This document shows, one piece after another, positions 51,107 to 61,700 of a stretch of 64,000 nucleotides of DNA. This DNA is from Streptococcus henryi DSM 19005. GTDB lineage: Bacteria > Bacillota > Bacilli > Lactobacillales > Streptococcaceae. Both the position numbers and the translations under genes were made by a program. The notes beneath the pieces were generated by a model, which had not been told where the DNA came from, searched no databases, and saw only the letters and a program-made list of their open reading frames with translations. The stretch spans positions 83,828-147,827 of the forward strand of contig NZ_AQYA01000032.1 in NCBI RefSeq assembly GCF_000376985.1, given 5' to 3'. The number at the start of each line of letters is the position of its first letter. Position 1 is the first letter of the stretch.

Positions 51107-54100
51107 ATGAGAGCCCTACTTGAAAAATTATCAGCCTTAGTTCAGCAACGTATCAAAGCCCGTAACTGGGCTAGAATCGGTCTGGCTATGTCAGTGCTGG
51201 TTGTTTTCTGTACAACCTACGTGCTTATATTGCCTGCGCTGACATTGACAAACAATTCAAGCAGTTCGGTTATCCAAGACTTGGGCACAGAATCTGTCAC
51301 TGAATTATCAACAGGTACAGATGACGTTCAAGCTCCTGAAGAAGTCGAAAATCAAAGCACGCCAGAAACTAATAAAACAACGGCAGCTGAGGAAACAACT
51401 GAAGTTGAGCAAGCTGATACAACAAAAAGCAGTCAGTCTCAAGAGAGTGAGCCGCTTGAAGACATTACTAAAGCTGGAAACTTTAAGGCTGAGACAGACA
51501 AAGTTGTCGTATCGGTTGATTATGATGCCAATACCTTTGATGAAGCTGTGACGCTCAAAGTCACACCGATTACAGATGCGCGTGTGATTGAGAAAAAACT
51601 CAACGAGGTCTTAAAAGACAGTAAGCAAAGCCTAATCACATCATACTCTTACGATATTGCTTTTATCAATCAGGATGGCAAAGAGATTGAACCTAATAAA
51701 GAAGTTAGAGTGTCAATTGATTTTAAGGAAGTGGCCAATAGCGGAGCTCCTTTAGCAGCTTGGCGTGTCTACCATTTCATGGATGATACTTATCAGGAAG
51801 TTGAAGATTTGACATTGGCGAAGACAACTGATATCCAGATGACACATTCTGGTGACGTTGAAAAAGTTACCTTCCAGTCAGATACATTTTCTACCTATAC
51901 AATAGGTACAACAACTTATGAAAGCATTGATAAGTTTAATCCGACGGTTAGTTTAGATACTAATGCAGGAGAAGCAAGCTATGATGAGGCAACAAAAAAA
52001 TTAAAGGCAACGATTAATGTGGCTTTCCCAATCACACAAGCTGATTTGGGACAGACTCTTGATTATGCCTTGAAGCTGCCAGCTAACTCTTATATTCAGA
52101 CAGACTGGGTACAAGAAAATGTATCATATGCTGTTTATGAGTATCAGGGTGGTCCTAAGGTTTATGACTACAGCTACAAAAAAGATAGCAATGGTAATCT
52201 ATATGTTACCTTCCGATTTGATGAAAATTACTACAAAACAATTGCCCAAGGAGCTAATGGTAAAGTAAAATTTGAGCACCATATGGAAGCAACTTTAGAT
52301 CATGATAGTAATCAAAGCGACTTTAACATGATCTTTGGAGATAATCTCAAACTTACGATCCCAGCTTCTAGCGTGAATATTACTCCGAAACCGGAACCTT
52401 CCACGCCGAGCTCAAGTAGTAGTTCAACAAGCTCATCAACAAGTTCATCAACAAATACTACACCACAAAAAGACATAAATACTTCTAAAACTTATCCTAC
52501 GGTTACTTATGAAGGTGACACGGCGGTTATGACTTATGAAGTAACAGTTCGATCTAACAACGGTACGGAGGGTGGGGTAAAAATTCACGATTCGTTGGCT
52601 GCAGCAGGGGTAACAGTTAATAGCCTGACTATTGATTCGGTGACTGTTCAGACTAATGGTGGAAGTTGGACGAATTACTCTAGTTATTCTCCGCAAATCT
52701 CTGCAGATAAAAAGACTTTTGATTTATCCTTGCCCCAATTATCAGCAAATCAAACTTATAAAGTAACTTATACTTATAAAGTCACAGGATTTGCAACGGG
52801 TAGTGGGACAACGGCTACCAACAAAGTTGAAGTGACCAATCCGAATCTTCCAAAACAGGAGAGAAGTGTAACCAGCAACTTAGCTAGAAACCAGATGAGT
52901 AAGAGTGGCAGTTTTGATGCCTCAACAAATCTGATTACATGGACACTCAATGTTAATACTAATCGAAATGATATTTCGGGAGCAACATTGACCGATAGCA
53001 TGTTCCAGAATGCAATCGATCTTCCAGTAAGTGGCAATGGTTGGACACGTAAAGGTAATACAATAACATTCTCAGGACCTAATAATACCAACTCTTATAC
53101 AATCACCTATAAAACAAAAGTAGAGAATAGTCAACTAACTTGGAATGGTCAAACTATTTCAAACAGTGCTATTTTGGCTGAGGGTTCAGATACAACTACA
53201 GCTGCAAGTAGTGTTAAAGTGACTTCTGGAGATTTAAGTAAGACTTTAACTTCTGTTAATGCTACAGATGATGATTTTGTTCAATTTTTGAACTGGTCGG
53301 TTGATTTGACAATGCCCAAAGATGGTACTATTCCAAAAGGAACTGTTTTTGAAGATGAGTTGAAATCAAATGGTGGTAACATTACAAACCATTACTTCAC
53401 AAAAGAGCAATTAACTGATCTGTATAATCAGTTGGTGACTATATTTGGAGCGGGTAACTTTAATTTAGAAGTTTTACCTACCGGAAGTTGGTATCCATAT
53501 ATTAACTATAATCAGACGATTGCAGGTAATCACTACTTCAGGTATAAACTGACATTGTTGGCTGATTTTAGAAGTTCTAGCAATCCACGTTTAATTTATC
53601 AATCAACTGCCGATGCTAATGTTGATAGGGAATTTATAAATGAGATAAAAACATCAGACGGTTTACACTCTTCTAAGTATACTTACAATTATGAGCCGAT
53701 TGGTGGTAAATTGACAAAGATGGATGGCTCTGTAAAAGTGAATTATGGGTCGGAATATGAATCAAAAACGACGAGTCATACCATAAGTGAATCGGCTGTC
53801 GATCAAGGTAGTGGAGTTATCAAGTGGGCGGTTAAAGTTGCGGTTAGTGAGAGTGATAAATCTCTAACGGTTACTGATACCCCTCCTGAAGGTGTTGAGA
53901 TTACAGGTATTGAGTTTGGTAGATTCTACTATACACAAAGTGCAACCATATCTAGAAATGTTATTTCTAAACCGCAGAATTGGACTTTTAGTAGCGATCT
54001 TTCCTTTAATGGTCAAATATCTGATGATGGGAAGATAACGATAACGGCTACAGCGCAGAATGGGAAGAATCTAAAAGAAGTTACTCAGGCTGATTTCTTC

Positions 54101-55603
54101 TATATCGTTTATACCTTTAAATACACAGGTGATACCCCAGTGATTAATTCTGAAAGTTACGCGCTAACTAACCATGCTTCTGTTGTGATTGATGGTGTGC
54201 CTTCTGGCGAAGACGATCACACACAGAGTATCACTGTTAATCCATCAAAAAAAGTAAAAAAAGCAGGTAACTGGAATGAAGGAACTAAGTCATTTGATTA
54301 TGCTTTGACTTTAAACGAAAAAGCTCAGGATTTAGTTCCAGACGAGGATTACTACACTGTTCTTGATACTTTTGAGTATGATGGTGATGCAAGTACTGGC
54401 GTAACCTACGACTTGATTCAAGACTCCATTAAGTTGATAGATGCTGACGGTAATGAAGTTCCAAAATCTCAATATAGTTGGACCTCTTACAGTATTAAGT
54501 CAAATGCTGATGGTACAGGAAAAAATAGAATTATTCTGAGGGTTGTCGTTACCGACGAACAGAAGTATACCTTGCATTATAGCTATGCTTTCTCAGCACC
54601 AAATACGCGAGATATTGTTAATTTGAGTGTGTCAAACACAGCACGTATTGAAGAATTGGCTAATGCAGATGCTGCAAAAGATCAGATTAGCAGCTCAGCA
54701 AGTTCTCGTTCTTCAGCGGCATCTTTTGAAATTGAAAAAGCCTACCGACTAACAAAAGTTGATGTTAATAACTACGGTCTTACTTTACCGGGTGCTATCT
54801 TTACTGTTTATGAATACGGTACAGATAGAGAAATGTCAACCTATACCACACGGGCTAATGGTGATCTTGCAATCTTTCGAGATGGACGCAACGCATCAGA
54901 AGAATATGGAGAACTGGAGTATGATACAATCTACTATGCTGTCGAAACTACGGCACCCAATGGATATCAATTGCCAGAAGAACCTGAAAGATACTATTTC
55001 CAATATTCACAATCAGGTTTGGTTAAAAATCCTGGTTTGATGGACATGAGTCTGGTTGCTGACTTGGGTAAACATACGGTTAATGAGTATGTTGAAAACG
55101 AGGCCATGCCTAAGGAAACTTCGCTCAACGTTAACAAGCGTTGGCTTGATTCTGAAGGTCGTGAGACAGAACGTTCATCTGGTGAAATCACAATTCACTT
55201 AATGCAAGTCACTGTAGATGCGAACGGCCAGACATTGTCAGAGAAACAGTTAGAAACTGCTACAATGTCAAATACAGGTAATAGTTCTCTTTGGACTATG
55301 ACCTTTGATGAATTGCCGACTTATGAGACGGATTCTGATGGTTCGATAAGTCACTACTTTAAATATTATGTTATCGAAGAACCTATTGAGGGTTATGATA
55401 CTTCCTATGAAGTAACTAAAGACAATCCAATCTCAATTGGCGAACTAACCATTACCAACCAGGCCAAAAAAGCCTATGTTCTTCCTGAAACAGGGGGAAG
55501 CGGTATTGAGACGTTTATTCTAGTGGGAGTTAGTCTATTGGGACTAGCGGGACTTGCTTTAGCTTATGCTTCTTATCGTCGATACCGACTGGGAGGAAGT
55601 TGA
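51107..55603 (+). CDS. Giant LPXTG surface adhesin of module B
   Basis: 1498 residues. The signal region has a charged amphipathic start (MRALLEKLSALVQQRIKARN), then a hydrophobic helix ending TTYVLILPALTL, the same motif as in the module A adhesin. A Thr/Glu/Ser linker (about 45–130), a region resembling module A's post-linker domain, and a short Ser-rich tract (PSTPSSSSSSTSSSTSSST, about 430–450) follow. Several tandem beta-sandwich domains of DUF11/isopeptide type (about 455–1190) come next, then a SpaA domain with ETTAPNGY, a Cna-B domain (LNVNKRWLDSEG…YYVIEEPIEGY) and LPETG (1459–1463). It is probably the tip/adhesive subunit of a second pilus-like fibre. Domain identities beyond SpaA/Cna-B are tentative. 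Confidence 0.92.
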   Translation: MRALLEKLSALVQQRIKARNWARIGLAMSVLVVFCTTYVLILPALTLTNNSSSSVIQDLGTESVTELSTGTDDVQAPEEVENQSTPETNKTTAAEETTEVEQADTTKSSQSQESEPLEDITKAGNFKAETDKVVVSVDYDANTFDEAVTLKVTPITDARVIEKKLNEVLKDSKQSLITSYSYDIAFINQDGKEIEPNKEVRVSIDFKEVANSGAPLAAWRVYHFMDDTYQEVEDLTLAKTTDIQMTHSGDVEKVTFQSDTFSTYTIGTTTYESIDKFNPTVSLDTNAGEASYDEATKKLKATINVAFPITQADLGQTLDYALKLPANSYIQTDWVQENVSYAVYEYQGGPKVYDYSYKKDSNGNLYVTFRFDENYYKTIAQGANGKVKFEHHMEATLDHDSNQSDFNMIFGDNLKLTIPASSVNITPKPEPSTPSSSSSSTSSSTSSSTNTTPQKDINTSKTYPTVTYEGDTAVMTYEVTVRSNNGTEGGVKIHDSLAAAGVTVNSLTIDSVTVQTNGGSWTNYSSYSPQISADKKTFDLSLPQLSANQTYKVTYTYKVTGFATGSGTTATNKVEVTNPNLPKQERSVTSNLARNQMSKSGSFDASTNLITWTLNVNTNRNDISGATLTDSMFQNAIDLPVSGNGWTRKGNTITFSGPNNTNSYTITYKTKVENSQLTWNGQTISNSAILAEGSDTTTAASSVKVTSGDLSKTLTSVNATDDDFVQFLNWSVDLTMPKDGTIPKGTVFEDELKSNGGNITNHYFTKEQLTDLYNQLVTIFGAGNFNLEVLPTGSWYPYINYNQTIAGNHYFRYKLTLLADFRSSSNPRLIYQSTADANVDREFINEIKTSDGLHSSKYTYNYEPIGGKLTKMDGSVKVNYGSEYESKTTSHTISESAVDQGSGVIKWAVKVAVSESDKSLTVTDTPPEGVEITGIEFGRFYYTQSATISRNVISKPQNWTFSSDLSFNGQISDDGKITITATAQNGKNLKEVTQADFFYIVYTFKYTGDTPVINSESYALTNHASVVIDGVPSGEDDHTQSITVNPSKKVKKAGNWNEGTKSFDYALTLNEKAQDLVPDEDYYTVLDTFEYDGDASTGVTYDLIQDSIKLIDADGNEVPKSQYSWTSYSIKSNADGTGKNRIILRVVVTDEQKYTLHYSYAFSAPNTRDIVNLSVSNTARIEELANADAAKDQISSSASSRSSAASFEIEKAYRLTKVDVNNYGLTLPGAIFTVYEYGTDREMSTYTTRANGDLAIFRDGRNASEEYGELEYDTIYYAVETTAPNGYQLPEEPERYYFQYSQSGLVKNPGLMDMSLVADLGKHTVNEYVENEAMPKETSLNVNKRWLDSEGRETERSSGEITIHLMQVTVDANGQTLSEKQLETATMSNTGNSSLWTMTFDELPTYETDSDGSISHYFKYYVIEEPIEGYDTSYEVTKDNPISIGELTITNQAKKAYVLPETGGSGIETFILVGVSLLGLAGLALAYASYRRYRLGGS

Positions 55604-55694
55604 TGAAATATTTGGTTATACGATATCAGGATCCGTGAAAAACATGGAAATTCTGGTTGTTTAATATATAGTTTCAAAAAATAAAAAGGAGAAA

Positions 55695-57392
55695 ATGATG
55701 AAGAAACTAAAATTGTTTTTAGCTTTACTAGCTACAGTATTTTCTGTATTTGCTGGTTCAAAAGCATTTGCTGATGATACTTATAGTATCACTATTCCAA
55801 ATCCTAACTATGATAGTAACGGAGCTCTTGTTGGTGATGGTACAACTTATAACTTTGCTGGTCGTACTTATGAAGCTTATGAAATCTTCAAGGGTACTTA
55901 TGCAAATACTTCTGAAGGTGAAACACTAACAGCTATCACTTGGGGTGATGGAATCAATGAAGCTGGTAAAAAAGCTCTTGCTTCTAATTATGGAGTTGCA
56001 GATTTCAACGATGCTGAAGCTGTATCAAAAGCTTTGCAAAAATCAGTAGATGACAACCAAGATAACGGTGCAAAATTTGCGGCTATCGTAGGTGCTTTGA
56101 ATGCAGATGCATCAGCATATAACTACTTGACAAGTCCAAAAGCAAGTGCTGCTGAAACCACTGCTGAAACAAAAGCAGCAACTATCTCAGGTTTGACTGG
56201 TGGTTACTACTTTGTTGCAGATAAGTTGGGTACTCTTTCAGGCGACCATGCTGCCTATTCACAATATATTCTTCAAGTTGTAGGTGATACAAGTGTAGAC
56301 ACAACTCGTAAATTGTCTATCCCTTCTGTTGAGAAAAAAGTTAAAGGCTACGATGATACTGAATTGGTGGAAACAAACTGGCAAGATTCAGCAGTTTGGG
56401 ATTTAAACGATAATGTACCTTTCCAATTGACTGCATCGCTTCCAACTAAATTTGCTGACTATGAAGAATATTACCTTTCATTCCATGATACACTTTCACA
56501 AGCCTTGGTTTACGAACAAGGTTCTGCAAAAGTTTACATCGTTAACGGTAGCACTCGTCAGGATGTAACAAGTAAGTTTAAAGTGACTGAATCTGGTAAA
56601 AATGTTAATTTTACAATTAATAATTTGAAATCTATTGCAACTGATGATTCAGGTGCAGCAGTTACAATCACATCTTCAACAAAAGTTGTTGTTGAATATG
56701 AAGCTAAATTGACAGATAATGGTCTTGTTGTAGGTGCTGAAAATGATAAAAAAGGTAATATCAATACTGTTTACCTAGAGTACTCAAATAACCCTAACTG
56801 GACTGGTTCAGGTGAAGATTCACCAAAAGGGGAAACACCAGATGATGTTGTTACTGTATTTACTTTCAAATTGACAGTCGATAAAGTAAATGAAGCTGGA
56901 ACGCTATTGTCAGGAGCTGAATTTACTTTGCACAAAATGGTTAAAGATGGCAACACTTACGTAAAATCTAGCCAAGCTATTACTCTTGCTAAATCAGAAA
57001 ATGATGCACGTTTTACTGCTGTAGGTCTTGACTCAGGTATCTATGTTTTGGAAGAAACTCAAGCACCTGTTGGATATAACAAGCTTTCGAAACCAGTTTA
57101 TTTCAAAGTTGTAACAACTAAGCAAGAAGATTCTGCTGATCCACGTTTGACAACTGTAAACATTGTTCGTTTGAATGATGACTTTACTGAGCAATCTGAA
57201 GGTCAAAAAGATGTCAATGTTGATTTTGAACCAAACTATGGTGATATGACTGCTACAATCGTCAATGGTAAAGGTTCTAAACTTCCTGAAACAGGTAGTG
57301 TTGGTACAAGAATTCTTTATGCACTTGGCTCAATCTTAGTAATTGCTGCAGGTGTCCTACTTGTAACTAAAAAACGTATGGAAGTAAAATAA
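55695..57392 (+). CDS. LPXTG pilin of module B
   Basis: 565 residues (an ATG one codon later is equally likely; AAAAGGAG upstream). Signal peptide MMKKLKLFLALLATVFSVFAGSKAFA. Pilin-type domains begin SITIPNPNYDS…GRTYEAYEIFKGTYAN, where EAYEIFKG parallels VYKLFDA of the module A pilin. A Cna-B/SpaA-like last domain has the E-box YVLEETQAPVGY (about residue 452). LPETG lies at about 530–534, then hydrophobic helix and KKRMEVK. No WxxxVxVYPK motif was found. Optimised codons suggest it is the most abundant product of module B. Terminator hairpin directly behind. Confidence 0.92.
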   Translation: MMKKLKLFLALLATVFSVFAGSKAFADDTYSITIPNPNYDSNGALVGDGTTYNFAGRTYEAYEIFKGTYANTSEGETLTAITWGDGINEAGKKALASNYGVADFNDAEAVSKALQKSVDDNQDNGAKFAAIVGALNADASAYNYLTSPKASAAETTAETKAATISGLTGGYYFVADKLGTLSGDHAAYSQYILQVVGDTSVDTTRKLSIPSVEKKVKGYDDTELVETNWQDSAVWDLNDNVPFQLTASLPTKFADYEEYYLSFHDTLSQALVYEQGSAKVYIVNGSTRQDVTSKFKVTESGKNVNFTINNLKSIATDDSGAAVTITSSTKVVVEYEAKLTDNGLVVGAENDKKGNINTVYLEYSNNPNWTGSGEDSPKGETPDDVVTVFTFKLTVDKVNEAGTLLSGAEFTLHKMVKDGNTYVKSSQAITLAKSENDARFTAVGLDSGIYVLEETQAPVGYNKLSKPVYFKVVTTKQEDSADPRLTTVNIVRLNDDFTEQSEGQKDVNVDFEPNYGDMTATIVNGKGSKLPETGSVGTRILYALGSILVIAAGVLLVTKKRMEVK

Positions 57393-57411
57393 AGCTAAAC
57401 ATATGTTGATA

Positions 57412-57452
57412 AAAAGGAGGTAAATCTCTTGAGGTTGCCTCCTTTTATTTTT
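57412..57452 (+). terminator. Terminator between module B pilin and sortase
   Basis: AAAAGGAGG (57412–57420) pairs with CCTCCTTTT (57438–57446), with an inner CTC/GAG pair, and is followed by ATTTTTAT. Partial read-through is needed for the sortase unless it has its own promoter. Confidence 0.75.
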
Positions 57453-57502
57453 ATAATAAAAGAAGTGAATTTCATAAAGAATGGAGAGGCAAGTCGGTCG
57501 AT

Positions 57503-58339
57503 ATGATTGAAAAAATTAAATCTAATTTTACAACCATCCTTTTAGGATTTATCTTGTTTGTCGGATTGGCTCTGTTACTCTATCCGACGGTCAGTGATTA
57601 CTGGAATAATCTAGGTCAAGCAAAGGCGGTAGCTCGCTATATTGATTCGATGAACGAGATGACTGAAGCAGAACATGACACTATGATGTCAGGTGCGCAT
57701 GCTTATAATGACACTCTACCCAAAAATGTCATTCCTGATTTGAATTTGACGGAATCAGAAACACAAGCCTACAATCAGCTCTTGGATGTTAGTGGAACAG
57801 GGGTTATGGCTTATGTTGAGATTCCTAAGTTGAATACGACCATGCCGATTTATCACGGTGCCGATGCTGAGATTTTGCAGGTGGCCATTGGTCATATTCC
57901 TGGAACCTCTCTTCCTGTAGGGGGGCAAGGGACCCATGCAGTTATCTCAGGGCACCGAGGGCTTCCATCTGCCAAGCTTTTTACTGATATTGATAAGTTG
58001 GTTGAGGGTGATACTTTTCTGATTCAGGTTATGGATGAAACCCTAACTTATGAAGTTGATCAGATTTTAACTGTTCTACCTGACGATGTCTCGGCTCTTG
58101 AGGTTGATCCAGATGAGGATTACGTAACCCTTGTTACCTGTACCCCTTATGGAGTCAATACCCACCGATTATTAGTTCGCGGTCATCGTATTGAAAATGA
58201 AGCTAAAACAGCTCGTGTCACCTCTGAGGCAAGTCAAATCGAACCACTTCTTGTTGCACCTTTTATTGGTATCTTGTTGATTATGAGCATTCTAATATTT
58301 TGGCCTATCTTTAAGAAAATTCTTTTGAAAATAAATTAA
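57503..58339 (+). CDS. Class C sortase of module B
   Basis: 278 residues. N-terminal membrane helix, GHRGLPSAKLF His block, TLVTC Cys and TPYGVNTHRLLVRG Arg block, C-terminal membrane helix. The lid region reads IPDLNLTESETQAYNQLL without a DPF/DPY motif, paralleling the module A enzyme and differing from the two central sortases. Together with the shared THRLLVRGHRIENE/ENV end this groups the module A and B sortases as one subfamily specialised for their cognate pilin plus adhesin. Confidence 0.93.
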   Translation: MIEKIKSNFTTILLGFILFVGLALLLYPTVSDYWNNLGQAKAVARYIDSMNEMTEAEHDTMMSGAHAYNDTLPKNVIPDLNLTESETQAYNQLLDVSGTGVMAYVEIPKLNTTMPIYHGADAEILQVAIGHIPGTSLPVGGQGTHAVISGHRGLPSAKLFTDIDKLVEGDTFLIQVMDETLTYEVDQILTVLPDDVSALEVDPDEDYVTLVTCTPYGVNTHRLLVRGHRIENEAKTARVTSEASQIEPLLVAPFIGILLIMSILIFWPIFKKILLKIN

Positions 58340-58344
58340 AATAT

Positions 58345-58376
58345 GAAAATCCTTTGTAACAAAACAAGGGATTTTC
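58345..58376 (+). terminator. Possible terminator after module B sortase
   Basis: GAAAATCC (58345–58352) pairs with GGATTTTC (58369–58376); only a weak T-rich tail. Confidence 0.5.
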
Positions 58377-58466
58377 TTGTGTATTTGAAAAATTATCTGA
58401 ATTTTAACATTATTTCTAAAAAGCGCTTATTTTTTCTCATTTTTTGAGATAATTGTCCCAATAATG

Positions 58467-58475
58467 TGATATAAT
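58467..58475 (+). promoter_or_regulatory. Extended -10 promoter of the serine-rich repeat gene
   Basis: TGATATAAT (TG, one base, TATAAT) with a poor -35. The leader to the ATG is about 220 nt and contains a small hairpin (GAGCTCTTAGAACTCGC, about 58571). The 364-bp gap holds no gene. Confidence 0.6.
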
Positions 58476-58703
58476 AACACAGTAATAGTATACTTTTTTG
58501 CAGTACTAACAATCATTAAAAAATATAGAGAAAATAGTCGTCAGTTGATTTTATGTGAACAGTCGATGCCGAGCTCTTAGAACTCGCTTTTTTTGACTTT
58601 GGAAGAGTTGATGAGTGAATAACTATGGTACTGTTTTGCACTGCTTTGAAAATAAGTGAAAGGTTACTAAAATATATCTAATCAGATATCTGAGGTTTTG
58701 TAT

Positions 58704-61700
58704 ATGCGTTGGGGAAAATCGAATAATAATTTTGCTGAAACCGATCGGAAAGAGCGGATTAAACTCTACAAATCTGGTAAACATTGGGTTACTCGAGTTC
58801 TTTCTGTTGTCGGTTTATTGCGTTTTTTCAAGCCGAGTGCTGAAAAATTATCAAAGGTTGCTACAGATGAATTAGCTGAAAAGAGAGGGCAGAAGATTCT
58901 AAAAGCCATAGCCGTCTCGGGCTCCATCATAGGAGGGGCTGGGGTTGCTGATAAGGCTTTTGCCAATGAACAGGCATCAGTGCTAGGTTCGGAATTATCG
59001 CTACATTCTGATACAGTAAGTGTGGATGTTTCTGAGGGGCAAGTCACAAATAATAACATCCAAGAGGCTGCCACCGAAGCATTGGACGATGAGATTGATC
59101 AAGAAGCTGTAGTTGAGGCCTCCTTGAGTGTCAGTACTTCTTCTCGATTGGAATCTGAATCAGCTAGCACTAGAAGTATGGAAGAGTCTGTACAAGCATC
59201 GACTGCTGCAAGTGAGTCAGATCGTTTAATTGCTGAAGCATCTAGTGAAGTAACAAGTACTTCAGATCGTGAAACAAAAGAGTCGCAGAGCCTTTCATTA
59301 ACTCTGGAAAGTGCTTCGCGTTCATTAAATTTGAGCGAGTCAGAGCGTGTAGAACGTGAATCAGAGAGTCTTGTAAAAGCCAGCGAAAGTGCATCAACAT
59401 CTCTAAATGACAGTGAATCAGAGCGCCTTGCATCTGAATCGGTGAGTGCTAGTGAATCAAACGAAGCCATTTCAAATTCATTGAATGAGAGTACCTCTGA
59501 ACGTGAAAAAGAAGAGTCGCTCAGCGCTAGCGCTTCTTTGGCACTTGTGTCAGAATCACTCAAAGCTAGTACCTCTGTCCGTGAGAGTTCAGAATCAGCA
59601 TCAGCAAGTACTAGTCTGGCTTCCTTCTCATTGTCAGTCTCTGACTCTGAAGTGTCTAGTATCATAGAGAGTCAATCTTTGCTACAGGAAGCCATAGAAA
59701 ATCAGATAGAACCATTTTTGGCTAATGAAAGAAGTGGTTCTGTCATATCTTCTGTTAAAGGGTACCTTGATGTTTCTAGAGGAATGATTGATTGGGTTGT
59801 AACTTATCAACCAACTACAAGCACAGCAACTCCACAATATGTAGGGTTTTATATTGCTAATATTGCGGACGGAGAATCTCTTGAACCAATTGATTTGAAA
59901 GTTACAGGTACAATTAATCAAACAGAAACCTATATAGATTATGTGCAAGGGGACCCTATTTACCAAGCTAAAGAAGTTAGCAGATGGGAAGGTTGGGATT
60001 CTAGGGTATACACATGGAGTGGTTATAAGTATTATAAAAATGTAATTGTCGGTTATGAATCTGTAGCTGTAACCAAAACAAGGACGATTTCTGTTGCATA
60101 TACCGAATCTCTCGTATTAAACAATTCGTTCACAACAACAGAATCTGGTGGCACAGAGTATAAGGCGCTTGGCTTAACCTATGAAGGTAAGAGGCACTGG
60201 GGAGATAACTATTCAGGTACTCAACTTTATGATATCAGTAAAGGCTTGACCTTTACATTCTCAACGACAACAAATGGAACTATGGATAACATCGGTTTGT
60301 TTGTGCAAGCGGCGACCAACACTACTAGTTCGAATGTCCATGCTACATTGAATGAGAGTGGTGGATCAATTAACTTTGGGAATTTGAGTGTTACATCTAA
60401 GAATAATACGATTTTATACAAAACATATGCTCAAAGTCTCTCAAATTCAATTGTTGAGTCTGTCTCTACCTCAACCTATCGGAGTGGCTCACTGAGCACA
60501 AGCACTGCTAAGTCTCAGGAGAGTGAGAAACTCTCAACATCGGCTAGTTTACAAAGTAGACTAAGCTCGGAATCTTTGCGTGATGCCTTTTCTAGCGAGT
60601 CCTTATCAGAGTTTTTGAAAAGTAGTAACTCAGTACGTGAATCTCAGGAGTCACTTAGTGCAAGCAATTCACAAAGTCTTGTAGATGCTTCACTCAGTGA
60701 TAGTAATTCTGCACGTGAAGAAGCTGAGGCTCATAGCACTGCTGCTTCAAACAAATCAGTCTCTGACTCATTGGTGGACTCCGAGTCTGAACGCAAGGTT
60801 TCAGAAGAGCGTAGCACCAGCGAATCAGATCGCCTGTTCTCTGAATCTCTCAAAGATTCAGCTTCAGATAGATTGGTTTCTGAGTCTAAAAGCAAATCGC
60901 TCAGCGATTACAATCGTGAGTCTGAAGAAGCAGCTAGCTCGATAAAATCAGAAAGCTTAATTTCAGACTCTCTTAGCGACAGTGTTTCCCTTCGTGAAAG
61001 TCAGGAATCTGTCTCTGCTGAAAACTCTACTTCGCTTAGTGAGTCTGTTCTGGAATCTTTGGCGACATCCTTATCTTTATACCAAGAAGAACTCTCTAAA
61101 CATGAGATTGGTAGTGACAATGGAACTAGCACGACAGTTTCTGTTTACAACTCAGGTGTTCAAGTCTATGCCAAAGAAAATGGCAAGTTTCTCGCTCAGT
61201 GGAAACAGTTCACCTATACAGTGACAGCTAATTATGACACTGTAACTGGATTGACTAACTGGACTTTGAGCATTATTGATTTTAATAACCCAGATACACC
61301 GGATGCCGTGATTGAAGATAATGATAATCATCGTTTGAAGTTACGTGTAGATAGTAAAGAAGATAAGAATTCTGACCTACATAATGTGACCTTATCTGAA
61401 GATGAGCGTTCTATCACATTTACAACTAGTCCAGATGTGGATGATCCAACTAAACAATATCGATTAGATTTTTCTGCTACAAATGGACTTTCAGGAAGCG
61501 GAGCTAGTTATAAGTTTATCGTAGACTTGAACGCTGTCCCAGAAGAAGTAACGACATCCTTATCTAACAGTGTCATAACCTCTGCTTCTACAAGTGCATC
61601 TGAGCTAGTATCTCAATCTCTTTCAACTAGTCAAAAAGAATACTCGGAATCATTTGGTGCAAGTCTTTCTAAATATGTTTCTGAAAGTGAAAAAGCACAT

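Noticed and set aside
59242..59433. Remnant transposase or other mobile-element gene near the SRRP
   Set aside because: No frame in this part of the window resembles a transposase, integrase or recombinase; minus-strand frames here are shadows of the SRRP.
59099..59665. Long minus-strand ORF of 188 codons
   Set aside because: It is antisense to a Ser-rich repeat tract; such tracts create open frames on the opposite strand by codon bias. No ribosome site or family resemblance.
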